Notes: generated from the sequence alone by a model not told the origin. A stretch of 64,000 bases of DNA from Gracilimonas sp964505215 (GCA_964505215.1 CAZDGU010000006.1:118023-182022), one strand, 5' to 3'. Numbered from the stretch's first letter, positions 18,770 through 28,358 are shown. Program-made: numbers and translations.

Positions 18770-20107
18770 ATGGCACAGTTCAGGCTTAAAGCAGTTTCTC
18801 AAAAAGGTAAAATGGTTCAAACGGAGTTTGAAGCCGACAATAAAAAAGAAGCTCAGCAAAAAGTAGATAGGCTTTCCAAAACCAACGGGCTTAAAATTCA
18901 AGCCATTGAAGAGAAAAAAATGTACATGTATAAGGTACAACGTGGCGGTAAAGCTGTGGTTTCAGGAGAGCAGGAAGCTTACAGCAAAGAGGAACTGGAA
19001 AAAGCGCTGGTTAAACTGGGCTATAAGGTAAAAAGCATTAATAAAAAGCTTTTTGATTTTAAAGGAGGTGTTCCCCAGCAGGAGGTTGTGACCTTTATCA
19101 GGCTTTCGGCAGATTTGCTGAAGCAGGAATTGCCGTACGATGAAATCCTAAATCTGCTGTATGAGGATACCCAAAACAAACGGATGAAAGAGGTTATCAA
19201 AACCATACAAAAGGATCTTAAAGACGGTAAAGAGGGAACTGAGGTGTATGGCAAACACGAAGATGTATTTGGTAAGTTTGCCGCTTATATGCTCAGCGTG
19301 GCTTCTACTTCGGGTAATATGGCGCTGGTTTTTGAAAGTACGGCAAAGTTTATGGAGCGGGATGCAGATTTTAAGAAAAACCTGCGTCGCGCATTGATGA
19401 TGCCAACAGTTACGGTACTTGCCGTTATTGGCGTGGTGCTTTTTTATGTAGGGTATATTTTCCCGGCTACAGCCGAAATGTTTGTGGAAATGAATATTAA
19501 ACTGCCGCCTATGACCGCCGCCACCTTAGAGCTAAGCTACTGGCTGCGTGACAATTGGATAATTATTGTAATGTCTTTCGTAGTTCCAATTTCAGCGTTT
19601 ATTTATTTCATTAAAACTCCCAAAGGAAAGCTGACATTAGATAAATACATAATCCATATTCCGGTAATTGGAGACTTGTTACACAAAACAAGTATTGAAA
19701 TATTTTCGCGCGTATTTTATACGCTGTACAGCGGCTCGGGCCAAAATATTGAAGTAATTAAAGTATCGGCCGAGGCTTGCCGAAATAAGTACATGGAAAA
19801 ACAAATTAAGGAGGTAGCCATCCGTAAGATGCTGAAGGATGGAGCCGGGCTCATCGAATCGATGGAGGCCGCCGGTGTTTTCACAAATACAGCCATCAGC
19901 CGTTTTCGCCTTGGAGCAGAATCAGGTGCGCTGCGCGAAAATGCCAAACAACTTGCTGAGTATTACGAAATTCAAACCACCTATAAAATGCAGTCTGTTA
20001 TTGATATTATTAACCTCTTTATAAATTTATTTATTATGGTAGCACTAATTGGTATTACCGTAGTTTCGTCCGAAGCAGCCGTTATTCAGCCAAATTCAGG
20101 TATGTAG
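18770..20107 (+). CDS. Type IV pilus/type II secretion inner-membrane platform protein (PilC/GspF)
   Basis: The 445-residue protein has an N-terminal Lys/Glu-rich cytoplasmic part followed by two T2SSF domains (about 100-230 and 300-430) with three hydrophobic segments (TVTVLAVIGVVLFYVGYIF; WIIIVMSFVVPISAFIYF; LFINLFIMVALIGITVVSS). The duplicated N-terminal region (MAQFRLKAVSQKGK... and MYMYKVQRGGKAVVSGEQE) suggests two small beta modules before the first F domain. PilC/GspF anchors the motor ATPase and transmits rotation to the growing pilus or pseudopilus. It is the first gene of an apparent seven-gene operon, 9 bp before the assembly ATPase. Confidence 0.9.
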   Translation: MAQFRLKAVSQKGKMVQTEFEADNKKEAQQKVDRLSKTNGLKIQAIEEKKMYMYKVQRGGKAVVSGEQEAYSKEELEKALVKLGYKVKSINKKLFDFKGGVPQQEVVTFIRLSADLLKQELPYDEILNLLYEDTQNKRMKEVIKTIQKDLKDGKEGTEVYGKHEDVFGKFAAYMLSVASTSGNMALVFESTAKFMERDADFKKNLRRALMMPTVTVLAVIGVVLFYVGYIFPATAEMFVEMNIKLPPMTAATLELSYWLRDNWIIIVMSFVVPISAFIYFIKTPKGKLTLDKYIIHIPVIGDLLHKTSIEIFSRVFYTLYSGSGQNIEVIKVSAEACRNKYMEKQIKEVAIRKMLKDGAGLIESMEAAGVFTNTAISRFRLGAESGALRENAKQLAEYYEIQTTYKMQSVIDIINLFINLFIMVALIGITVVSSEAAVIQPNSGM

Positions 20108-20116
20108 CTTTATTCA

Positions 20117-21892
20117 ATGGGTAAAATAAATATTCGAAGACATATTGGAGATATCCTTGTAAACAAGGGTGTTATTACGGAAGAGCAGCTGCAGCAAGGG
20201 TTGTCTATACTTTCTGAAGAACCGTCTGAAAGCAATCGCCGGCTCGGGCAAATTCTATTTCAGGATTTAGGGTTGAACCGGCATCGGGTAATGAAGGAAA
20301 TTGCCGATATCTATGCTTTTCGTGAAGTTTTACAAGGGGTTGAAGAAATTCCTGATGAAGTATTAGACCATATAAAAGAAAATGTGGAGGAGCTCCCTAA
20401 GGAAATTGTAGATGAATTGGTTCATCATAAAGCCGTTCCTTATCAAAAGACGCAGGATGCCATTGTAATAGCCGCTGCAGATCCTTCTGACCCCAACATT
20501 CAAAGCATTCTCAATAATATCAATTTCAAGCAAATGGAATTGGTGTATTGTAAATATGAGTCTATTGAGGAAATTCTGTCAAAAGTATATGAGCAGAAAA
20601 ATGAGTTTCTGGATCTGCTCGAAGAAATCGACTACGAAGAGCCTGATTTAGACAAAGGTCAGGAAGAAATTGACGAAGAGGAAATTGATGCTGAAATCAA
20701 CCAAAGTATGCTTAATTCTTTGGTTGAGGGGATGCTGGTAGAATCGGTGCGGCAGGGCGTCAGTGATATGCATATTGTACCCAGCTCGCCCACTACCACC
20801 GATATCCGATTTCGGTTAGATGGTAAATTGCAGCTTTGGTACCAACAAAAAAATGTAAAGCCGGAAGCTATTTCTGCGGTAATAAAAGACAAAACCCGAA
20901 ACGTAGATCGCTTTGAGCGAGATGCATCTCAGGATGGTTTTATACAGCGCCAGATTGATGGAGTGGGCATCCGTTACCGCGTATCTATTATGCCCATTGT
21001 TGGAAAGCAATTTGACCGCAAGTTCGAATCAATTGTAATTCGGGTACTGGACGACAGAAACGTAATTCGTGATCTTGATAAACTGGGTTTGCAAAAGCAG
21101 GCAAAAGAGAATTTTATCAAATCTATCCAAAAGCCATCCGGTATTGTAATTATCACAGGCCCAACGGGTAGCGGTAAGTCAACCACGCTGGTTGCTGCTT
21201 TGTATTATGTAATTGATCCCACAAAAAACGTACTTACGGTGGAGGAACCGGTAGAGTATATAATTGAAGGTGCCCGGCAGCTTAAAATCAGTAATCACAT
21301 GTCTTTCGATCAGTCGATGCGCGGTATTTTGCGGCATGACCCGGATATTGTGCTTGTGGGGGAGATTCGGGATTTAAAAACAGCCGAAATTGCCATTAAA
21401 TTAGCCAATACCGGTCACTTAACCTTTTCAACCCTGCATACCAATGATGCCCCAAGTGCCATCTCACGATTGTATAAAATGGGGGTTGAGCCGTTTTTGA
21501 TTGCAAATGCGGTAAATCTGGTGGTTGCACAGCGCCTTATTCGCAGGCTATGTAACGACTGTAAAGAGCAGTACGAACCTCACCCCACAACCGCCAAAGG
21601 CATTGGTTTTACGGAAGAGGAAATTAAAGAAACTACGTTTTATAAATCAGTGGGTTGTGATAAATGTAATGGTTCGGGTTACAAAGGCCGGGCAGGTATT
21701 CACGAAGCACTGTTTTTTTCAAAAGAAATTAAACAAATGATTTTAGATGCAGGTGGCGATATTGACGAAGGTGCTATTAAAGATTTAGCCGTAGAGCAGG
21801 GCATGTTGACCCTGCGAGGATCGGGACGTGAGCGTATTAAAGAAGGTATTACAAGTATTGATGAAATTATTGCCGTAACTATTGAAGATTAA
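20117..21892 (+). CDS. Pilus/pseudopilus assembly ATPase (PilB/GspE)
   Basis: The 591-residue protein has an N-terminal MshEN/GspE-N-like domain (residues 1-160), an acidic stretch (about 165-195), then the GspE catalytic core. Walker A GPTGSGKS is at 348-355, the Asp box VEEPVE at about 375-380, Walker B IVLVGEIRD at about 411-419 and the His box TLHTND at about 439-444. Four cysteines (CNDC near 479-482, CDKC near 514-517) form the usual zinc module of extension ATPases. All catalytic elements are intact. It powers polymerisation of pilins through the neighbouring platform protein. Confidence 0.92.
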   Translation: MGKINIRRHIGDILVNKGVITEEQLQQGLSILSEEPSESNRRLGQILFQDLGLNRHRVMKEIADIYAFREVLQGVEEIPDEVLDHIKENVEELPKEIVDELVHHKAVPYQKTQDAIVIAAADPSDPNIQSILNNINFKQMELVYCKYESIEEILSKVYEQKNEFLDLLEEIDYEEPDLDKGQEEIDEEEIDAEINQSMLNSLVEGMLVESVRQGVSDMHIVPSSPTTTDIRFRLDGKLQLWYQQKNVKPEAISAVIKDKTRNVDRFERDASQDGFIQRQIDGVGIRYRVSIMPIVGKQFDRKFESIVIRVLDDRNVIRDLDKLGLQKQAKENFIKSIQKPSGIVIITGPTGSGKSTTLVAALYYVIDPTKNVLTVEEPVEYIIEGARQLKISNHMSFDQSMRGILRHDPDIVLVGEIRDLKTAEIAIKLANTGHLTFSTLHTNDAPSAISRLYKMGVEPFLIANAVNLVVAQRLIRRLCNDCKEQYEPHPTTAKGIGFTEEEIKETTFYKSVGCDKCNGSGYKGRAGIHEALFFSKEIKQMILDAGGDIDEGAIKDLAVEQGMLTLRGSGRERIKEGITSIDEIIAVTIED

Positions 21893-21970
21893 TACACGGA
21901 AAACTTGAAATTAAATATTAACTTGATGACTATACGTGAGTACAAGAAGTAACTATTACTGGGGCTTAAT

Positions 21971-22477
21971 ATGAATGCAAAAATGTCAAATTCCGGCGAT
22001 GAATTAATGACAGATTACTTGAAAAAGTTTCTGAAAGAGCCGCCATTGCTTTTAAAGAATTTCCACTACGAGGACGTGCTGGAATTTCTTCAGTTAGGTA
22101 AGGAAGAAAGATATCTGTCTGATGAAATTGTTTTGAATGAATCAGAATATGTAAACTCGGCCTATTTGGTGGCAAACGGAAAAGTAAGTATATGGAAAGA
22201 TAATATTCAGCTGGCCACTTTAGAAGAAGGTAATTTTTTAGGGGAAACCTTTCTATTCAGTAAAAATAACAGAATGGCAAAAGTTACTGCCGAAGATGAC
22301 TGCGTTTTATTAAGGTACGAACGGTACGAAGTGCTCAATTTTTTCCGTAAAAAGCCGGAAAAACTTTTTAATATATTCACCAAAAATATCATCGAAATAC
22401 AACAGCGTAAAATCAGTAATATGAATGTGCAGCTGCTTAATTTGAAAAAAAGATTACTGAATGATAGCAACTGGTAA
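21971..22477 (+). CDS. Cyclic-nucleotide-binding domain protein in the pilus-like operon
   Basis: A 168-residue single-domain protein of the CRP/cNMP-binding fold: SEYVNSAYLVANGKVSIWKDN, then LEEGNFLGETFLFSKNNRMAKVTAEDDCVLLRYE. The phosphate-binding cassette position (GEtflfsknnRMAKV) keeps the FLGE and an Arg, so ligand binding is possible. There is no helix-turn-helix; the C-terminal part is helical and Lys/Asn-rich, so this is not a CRP-type transcription factor. Its place between the two motor ATPase genes suggests that it tunes motor activity in response to a nucleotide signal; this is inference. Confidence 0.8.
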   Translation: MNAKMSNSGDELMTDYLKKFLKEPPLLLKNFHYEDVLEFLQLGKEERYLSDEIVLNESEYVNSAYLVANGKVSIWKDNIQLATLEEGNFLGETFLFSKNNRMAKVTAEDDCVLLRYERYEVLNFFRKKPEKLFNIFTKNIIEIQQRKISNMNVQLLNLKKRLLNDSNW

Positions 22478-22614
22478 CACAATAGTTAATAATAGTTTAA
22501 GCCTTTAATTGCAGTAAATTTAAAATGGCTAAATGTAATTTTTTAAACTTTTTCGTAACAATTACCTCTCTCAATCATCCTTTATCTGTATTCAATCAAT
22601 AAATTTGGCTTTAC

Positions 22615-23859
22615 ATGGAGTCGGTAAACATCTCTGCAAAACTTTCTAAGCTGGTAGATCCAATTCTTCAGCAGTTGCCATCCAACACCCGGGGCTTAGA
22701 CCGCCATGTGCATTTGGGGGAAATTGTAGATAATCTGGAAGAAGCCCATAAAAATGAGCTCCGTGATATTTTAGACACCTTCCTGAAAAGGATGTTGAAA
22801 AACCAAGCTTCAGATATTGATTTAGGAGGTCCGGGCTGTAATGGAAGAGTGTGGTACCGTATTTTTGGAGATAAGAAGCCGGCTAAACGCCCAAATAATG
22901 TAACTTTAGACCAAACAAATGTACTGCTGCATAATATTATATTGCCCATGCAGCGTAAAAAGTTATTTGAAGATAAAAACTTAGACTTTTCTTATTCCAT
23001 TCCCCTCAACCAAAATACTACGCAACGCTTTAGAGCCGATATGTATTTTGATTTAGAGCATCTGGCGCTAAACATGCGAAAGATTGACAATACTATTCGC
23101 CCGTTTAAAACCTTGGGAATGCATACGGAGGTGGCTAAAGCGCTGAGCCTTAAATATTATAAGTATGGGCTCACGCTAATTACGGGAATCACCGGTTCCG
23201 GAAAATCCTCAACGCTCGACACAGTAATTGATGCTAATAACCGAACTGTTGACTCACATATTGTAATTATTGCCAGTCCGGTAGAACTTATTCATAACCC
23301 TGTAAAATCAGTAGTTCGGCACCGTGAAGTAGGCAGAGATGTGCACTCATTTAAAGAAGGAGCCGTACAAGCGTTGCGCCAAGATCCCGATATTATTGTG
23401 ATTGGTGAGCTTAGAGACCCTGAAACCATTATGACTGCTTTGGAAATTACAGATTCCGGGCACAAAACCTTCGGAACGCTTCATACCTCCTCAGCAATGG
23501 AAAGTATTGAACGTATTCTGGGTGAAGTTCCCACCGAAGAGCAAAACCGCGTTCGAACCCGCCTTGCCGATGTTTTAACCTGTGTAATCAGCCAGAAACT
23601 TGTACCCAGCTTAGACGGCAAAAGAGTGCTGGCTAAAGAAGTATTGCTTGTAAACACCTCGGTTCGGGCCGCCATCCGAAACAATAATATTGGCGAAATT
23701 TACCAGATGCTGATGGAAGGCAGTGAGCGCGGCATGAACACAATGGAGCAGGACTTAAAACGGCTGTACACCAATGGCGTAATCTCCAAAGAAAACGCAC
23801 TCAATCACGCAAATAACAAAACCAAAATGGTTCAACTTTTAAGTGAAATTAATTACTAA
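22615..23859 (+). CDS. PilT-like hexameric ATPase with unusual Asp box
   Basis: The 414-residue protein belongs to the PilT/GspE superfamily. Walker A GITGSGKS is at 191-198, Walker B DIIVIGELRD at about 259-268 and the His box TLHTSS near 288-293. The Asp box, usually (I/V)EDPIE, reads IIASPVE near 219-224: the first Glu and Asp are replaced while the last Glu is kept. There is no CxxC zinc module, as expected for retraction-type ATPases. The N-terminal 150 residues are longer than in classical PilT (about 345 residues in total). It is 11 bp upstream of the PilM-PilN fusion gene. Retraction or an alternative motor role is plausible. Confidence 0.85.
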   Translation: MESVNISAKLSKLVDPILQQLPSNTRGLDRHVHLGEIVDNLEEAHKNELRDILDTFLKRMLKNQASDIDLGGPGCNGRVWYRIFGDKKPAKRPNNVTLDQTNVLLHNIILPMQRKKLFEDKNLDFSYSIPLNQNTTQRFRADMYFDLEHLALNMRKIDNTIRPFKTLGMHTEVAKALSLKYYKYGLTLITGITGSGKSSTLDTVIDANNRTVDSHIVIIASPVELIHNPVKSVVRHREVGRDVHSFKEGAVQALRQDPDIIVIGELRDPETIMTALEITDSGHKTFGTLHTSSAMESIERILGEVPTEEQNRVRTRLADVLTCVISQKLVPSLDGKRVLAKEVLLVNTSVRAAIRNNNIGEIYQMLMEGSERGMNTMEQDLKRLYTNGVISKENALNHANNKTKMVQLLSEINY

Positions 23860-23870
23860 TTTCTTTCTAT

Positions 23871-25595
23871 ATGATTGCTAGTAAAACCTATACCGGTATT
23901 GTTGTTGACGATGACTTTCTGAAGATTGCCCGTATTAAAGTATCGGGTAAAAAAGTATCGTTGGTTAGCATAGATAAGGTTCGGTTGGTTGAGAACTTAA
24001 AAAATAAGAAAGAAACCATAAAAGCTGAGCCGGATGATGTTTTTGAAAGTATTGATGAAACTCTGGATGATGAAATTTCAGTTTTTGGCCTTGAGGAAGA
24101 AGATGAGGAGGAAGGGGACGCCTTAGATCTTGACAGCTTTGAGGACGATCTGGATGATCTCAGTTTTGATGATTTAGACAGTTCTGATGAGATTATTGAT
24201 GCAGATATGGCCGATGAGACGGAAGCACCGGCATCTAACGAACTGCTGTTATATAATTTACTGACTTCTGCCGATGCCAAAAGAACCGATTTAGGGCTAA
24301 GCGTTCCCGTGGGTGAGGCCATTTACCAAATTCTGAAAGACGTTGATTTTTCAGATACCAAAAAGAAAGATCTTCAGGTTATAGTTGACGACCGCTTAGA
24401 AGCCCTGCACGGCGTGTCGAAAGCCGAAGATCACTACTCCTATTTTGTACGGGAAGACGGTGCATTGCTGCTGGCCTCTATTGATGACGAGCCTGAACTG
24501 CTGAAATTACTGAACCGAACCCGGGAAATTTATCGCGGTAAGTTATTTGTGAATGAAGTGCTGCCGGATGAAATGCTGCTTTTGGGATTGATAAGAGCAA
24601 ATTACGAGCTCGAGGAAAATAGCATTACCGGCGTGGTTCAGTTAGGTGAAACTATCAGCCGTATTTTATTTTTAAGGGGCGATCAGCTTTGGATTGTATC
24701 TCCCATTATTACTGAAGGTATAAAGAACTCAAAGTTTTTAAATACCATTTTTTCTAAAATCCTGTTTCAGCTTGATACGGGAGAAGTACCCAGCTTAGAT
24801 CGCCTTATCATCTGTAATAACTCGTTAGGCCGCCCTGCCATTGAGTTTTTTGAAGATCGTTTTCAAGATGTAGAAGTTTCAGAATTCGAGTTTTCTGAAG
24901 CTGTATTTGATGCCGAAGATATAAATCCGGATTCCATTCCTTCTTTCACCACAGCCATTGGTGCTGCTTGGGCTGCTTCAGGTTTCAAAAAAGAGAAATT
25001 CCCAAGCCTTTCCTTTTTACCGAATTATGTAATAGACCGTCAAAAAATATTTAAGCTGCAGTGGCACGGCTTTTTATTACTTCTTTTTATTTTACTTACT
25101 CCTATTGTATCCAATCACTTTTACACACAAAATGCGGCCGAAATTGATCGGATTGAAAATGAAGTTCGCTCCTTAGATCGCCAAACACAAGCCTTAGAAC
25201 CTACGGTGCAGCAGTACAATAGAATAACAAACGAACTGGAGCAAATTCAAACCAAATTAGTATTGCTAAATGAATTGAACCAGGGAACGTTACGCTGGAC
25301 AACCAACATGGATTTATTAAATAGCAGTGTACAGAAAGTAAATGCTATTTGGCTCACTTCTATGCAGCAGTTAAATGATGGAGAAGTAGAAATAAGCGGA
25401 TATGCTACCTACAAAAACAGAATTCCTCAATTAGCCGATTATTTTAATAAGGCAACGCTTATAAATGTCAGAGCCGGCGAAATACGCGAGCAGGAGGTGT
25501 ATGAGTATCAGTATGTAATTAAGGAGTTTTTTGAAAGTGAAGATGTTTATACGCCCCAAAGTGTACAAGGAATTGAAGAATTAATTCAGCCATAG
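23871..25595 (+). CDS. PilM-PilN (GspL-like) fusion protein
   Basis: The 574-residue protein has an actin-like PilM/GspL cytoplasmic domain (about 1-380). This is interrupted by a highly acidic insert at about 57-118. One transmembrane helix follows (about 400-417, FLLLLFILLTPIVSNHF). After it comes a coiled coil (about 420-470) and a PilN-like ferredoxin-fold domain (VQKVNAIWLTSMQQLNDGEVEISGYATYKNRIPQLADYF). In most type IV pilus systems PilM and PilN are separate; the fused form resembles GspL of type II secretion. It should link the motor to the PilO/P-like protein encoded 7 bp downstream. Confidence 0.75.
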   Translation: MIASKTYTGIVVDDDFLKIARIKVSGKKVSLVSIDKVRLVENLKNKKETIKAEPDDVFESIDETLDDEISVFGLEEEDEEEGDALDLDSFEDDLDDLSFDDLDSSDEIIDADMADETEAPASNELLLYNLLTSADAKRTDLGLSVPVGEAIYQILKDVDFSDTKKKDLQVIVDDRLEALHGVSKAEDHYSYFVREDGALLLASIDDEPELLKLLNRTREIYRGKLFVNEVLPDEMLLLGLIRANYELEENSITGVVQLGETISRILFLRGDQLWIVSPIITEGIKNSKFLNTIFSKILFQLDTGEVPSLDRLIICNNSLGRPAIEFFEDRFQDVEVSEFEFSEAVFDAEDINPDSIPSFTTAIGAAWAASGFKKEKFPSLSFLPNYVIDRQKIFKLQWHGFLLLLFILLTPIVSNHFYTQNAAEIDRIENEVRSLDRQTQALEPTVQQYNRITNELEQIQTKLVLLNELNQGTLRWTTNMDLLNSSVQKVNAIWLTSMQQLNDGEVEISGYATYKNRIPQLADYFNKATLINVRAGEIREQEVYEYQYVIKEFFESEDVYTPQSVQGIEELIQP

Positions 25596-25602
25596 GAGTC
25601 TA

Positions 25603-26481
25603 TTGTCATACGCGGTTAGAAATACCATTATTTTATTAGTTACGCTTACCTTATTTGTGGGTGGTGCGTTTGCTTATATCAAGTTTTTTCAGCTTGCTGA
25701 GTTAGAAAGGCTGCAAACAACGGTTGCTGAAAAGCAAAAAGATTATAACAGCAAAAAAGCAACGAGTGATGCCTTCTCTGAACTGAACCAAACGTATCAG
25801 AAGGCGCGTTCTATCATCGATAATTCCGACAAATCGTTGTTTATAAGCCATAACCCGGATAAGATTTACGATTATTTGAACGATGTTAGCGGCAGCAGCA
25901 CAAGTTCTAAAGTATATTTTGATTTCGCCTTTGTTGATGCAACCGCACACGATCAGTATGGCATTGTCCGCGCCGATATTAATGGCTATGGCGCTTATAC
26001 TAACGTTATCAATTTCATTAACAAACTTGAGAACAGTCAGCTTTTAAATAAAATTACGAGGCTTTCTTTGGTTCCTCCCGGCGGAGCAACCTACGAAGAA
26101 CTCACAGAAATAACCTTCAGCTTTACTTTAGAAAGTTACTACGAACGTATTCCTCTGCAGAGTGATGATTTTGCGACCGCATCGCGGCAGCTGGTGCTTA
26201 ATGAAGACATTTCTACCTACAATCCATTTTACCCGTTAATACAGCCCGGCGTTCCTCCAAACGAGGATAATCTCATAAATGTAGAACGCAGCAGGCTTAT
26301 TGGACTTGCCGGAAATCGAGTATTTTTGGTAGATCAGGGCGGAAATGTACAATCTTTGCGAAAACGAGATAAAGTATATCTCGGAGAATTAGAATCTATA
26401 GACCTACAAAGTAAATCTGTTACTTTTAATTTAAATAAAGGTGGTATTACGGAATTGGTAACCTTGGAGATAGAGCGATGA
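25603..26481 (+). CDS. PilO-PilP-like alignment protein (TTG start)
   Basis: The 292-residue protein has a single N-terminal transmembrane helix (about 7-26) and a coiled coil (LAELERLQTTVAEKQKDY). A PilO-like periplasmic domain follows (VINFINKLENSQLLNKITRLSLVPPGG). The C-terminal 70 residues (RSRLIGLAGNRVFLVDQGGNVQSLRKRDKVYLGELESID) look like a PilP/GspC homology-region domain. The start is TTG, 4 nt after AGGAG that overlaps the previous stop; no ATG or GTG is available before the membrane helix. The last codons overlap the secretin ATG (ATGA). It likely connects the inner-membrane complex to the secretin. Confidence 0.7.
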   Translation: MSYAVRNTIILLVTLTLFVGGAFAYIKFFQLAELERLQTTVAEKQKDYNSKKATSDAFSELNQTYQKARSIIDNSDKSLFISHNPDKIYDYLNDVSGSSTSSKVYFDFAFVDATAHDQYGIVRADINGYGAYTNVINFINKLENSQLLNKITRLSLVPPGGATYEELTEITFSFTLESYYERIPLQSDDFATASRQLVLNEDISTYNPFYPLIQPGVPPNEDNLINVERSRLIGLAGNRVFLVDQGGNVQSLRKRDKVYLGELESIDLQSKSVTFNLNKGGITELVTLEIER

Positions 26482-28340
26482 AACCCATGAATTCAGCAAT
26501 GTACAAAACAGGTTTAATAGTATGCTTTCTTGCGGGACTTTTTCTCGGAATGAAACCCGCCACAAGTCAGGCTCAAATCGTAGATCCGTTTAAGCAGTAT
26601 ACCAATCCGGATGAAATTGTGGCTTTTAATAAAAGCACAACCTACAACGAAGCTATTGAAATCATAAATACGTTTGCCCAAGAGTATCAAAACAAATTTA
26701 TAGTAGATAAATCGGCTTATAGCGGAACCATTGGGGTGAATTTGCCCGCTATGCACTGGAAAGATGCACTTGAATACATCATGCGTTTTAATAACTTAGA
26801 GCTGACTGAGCACGAAGAGTTTTATGAAATCACCGTGCCTCAGCCCAAGCAAACTACCGCCCGAAGAGCTGCTGATGCCCGAACGGGAGGCGCAGCGGGC
26901 GGAACAGACGCTAAGGTGAGCTCAGCAACTACCGAAACTCAGGAAGTGCGAATTAACGCCACTTTTTTTGAAGGAAATAAAAGAGCGCTTCAGGAAATTG
27001 GAATTGACTGGTCCACGCTAACCAGCGATGTACCTGCAAATTTAGGAGATTTTGTGGGAACTGATGGGAAGGAAACCGTTCCATCCACCGACTTTAACGA
27101 TCAGTTTGTATCCGTGAATTCCTATAATGCCGCCAGTGTTTCGCAAAATGCCTTTAACGCATTGGTAAATATGGGCGAATTGGGTCCCGGCATACGAGTA
27201 CAGGCGCTGTTCAGTGCGTTTGAAGCCGATAATTTAGGAAAAGTACTGGCTACACCCTCTATAAAAGTAGTTGATGGTGAGGAGGGTGAAATTCAAGTAG
27301 GACAAGATTTCTCTATTAAACAACAGGACATTGCCGGTAATGTGATTGACAACTTTGTGAGCACCGGAACCATTTTAACGGTAACACCGCAAATTATAAA
27401 CCATGAGGACACTTCATTTGTGTATTTGGATTTGGAAGTAGAGCGTTCTACCGTACAACCGGATGTTATCAGTACCATTATCAACACGCAAAAAGCGCAA
27501 ACATCGGCTATTCTGCTGGATGGAGAAGCTACCTATGTAGCCGGTTTATACAGAACTGAAGAGACTTCTGTACGCCGGGGAGTTCCAATTCTAAAAGATT
27601 TACCCGGCTGGTTTTTTGGCCTCAAATATCTGTTCGGATATAACTCTAAAGATTATTCGGAAAATGAGCTTATTATTATTGTAAGAGCAGAATTAGTTAA
27701 ACCGGTTTCTGAACGAATTGCAGAACGCCTCAGCACAAAAAGAGATGTTCTTAATGCCACGCGCGACAACATGCGAACTGATTTGGATCAGGCTTTTGAT
27801 AACAAATGGTATGTACCTGAAAAAGCAGAAGCGCCAAAGCCAATACCGGTAGAGGAACAAGTTGAGGAAACCGCTGAAGTTCCTGCTGAGGTGAAAGAAG
27901 TGCAAATAGATACCGCAGAAGTGATTGAGCCAAGCCCGGAAACAGAGCCGGAACTCACAAAGGAAGAAGAGGAAATTGCTAAAAACCTAACCATGCCGGT
28001 CACTAAACCCGAATTAATGGTTGTGGTTCCAAAAGCTTTTAATCTGGAAGAATATTTAGCTTATCAACAAAATAAGGAAGAAGAAAAAGCCGAGGCTACT
28101 GATCTTAAATATTTTGTAATCGGAGGCTCGTTTTTGGTTCCTTCCAATGCAGAAAACTTCAAAAAAACGTTAATTGAGCAAGGTTATAATCCCCAGATTC
28201 TGTTTCACCCACAGTCCGGATTTAATTACGTAGCCTACGAAGGATATGCTAACTTTAAAGAAGCCGTGCGAAGAACCTTGCAGGTAAGAGAAGACCTTAA
28301 TCATGAAGCCTGGTTGTTCACTCTTAGAAATGGAAAATAG
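26478..28340 (+). CDS. Secretin (PilQ/GspD-like) with C-terminal SPOR domain
   Basis: The 620-residue protein has a signal peptide (YKTGLIVCFLAGLFLGMKP...QAQ). An N0/STN-like domain (about 45-115) and a short N1-like segment lead to the secretin channel domain (about 155-415), with VLATPSIKVVDGEEGEIQVGQ and AILLDGEATYVAGLY. A Pro/Glu-rich linker (about 450-540) leads to a SPOR domain at about 545-620 (YFVIGGSFLVPSNAENFKKTL). SPOR domains bind denuded peptidoglycan glycans, so the pore could be anchored at septa or lateral wall sites. Fewer N-domains are present than in a standard GspD or PilQ. It is the last gene of the operon. Confidence 0.85.
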   Translation: MKPMNSAMYKTGLIVCFLAGLFLGMKPATSQAQIVDPFKQYTNPDEIVAFNKSTTYNEAIEIINTFAQEYQNKFIVDKSAYSGTIGVNLPAMHWKDALEYIMRFNNLELTEHEEFYEITVPQPKQTTARRAADARTGGAAGGTDAKVSSATTETQEVRINATFFEGNKRALQEIGIDWSTLTSDVPANLGDFVGTDGKETVPSTDFNDQFVSVNSYNAASVSQNAFNALVNMGELGPGIRVQALFSAFEADNLGKVLATPSIKVVDGEEGEIQVGQDFSIKQQDIAGNVIDNFVSTGTILTVTPQIINHEDTSFVYLDLEVERSTVQPDVISTIINTQKAQTSAILLDGEATYVAGLYRTEETSVRRGVPILKDLPGWFFGLKYLFGYNSKDYSENELIIIVRAELVKPVSERIAERLSTKRDVLNATRDNMRTDLDQAFDNKWYVPEKAEAPKPIPVEEQVEETAEVPAEVKEVQIDTAEVIEPSPETEPELTKEEEEIAKNLTMPVTKPELMVVVPKAFNLEEYLAYQQNKEEEKAEATDLKYFVIGGSFLVPSNAENFKKTLIEQGYNPQILFHPQSGFNYVAYEGYANFKEAVRRTLQVREDLNHEAWLFTLRNGK

Positions 28341-28358
28341 CATGCCTGTGCTTACCGC

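Noticed and set aside
22600..22607. TAAATTTG as a Bacteroidota -7 element for the PilT-like gene
   Set aside because: It ends only about 7 bp before the start codon and would require an almost leaderless transcript; no clear -33 element was found.
23888..24322. Ser-rich 144-codon minus-strand frame
   Set aside because: It is the antisense shadow of the acidic insert in the PilM-PilN fusion gene.
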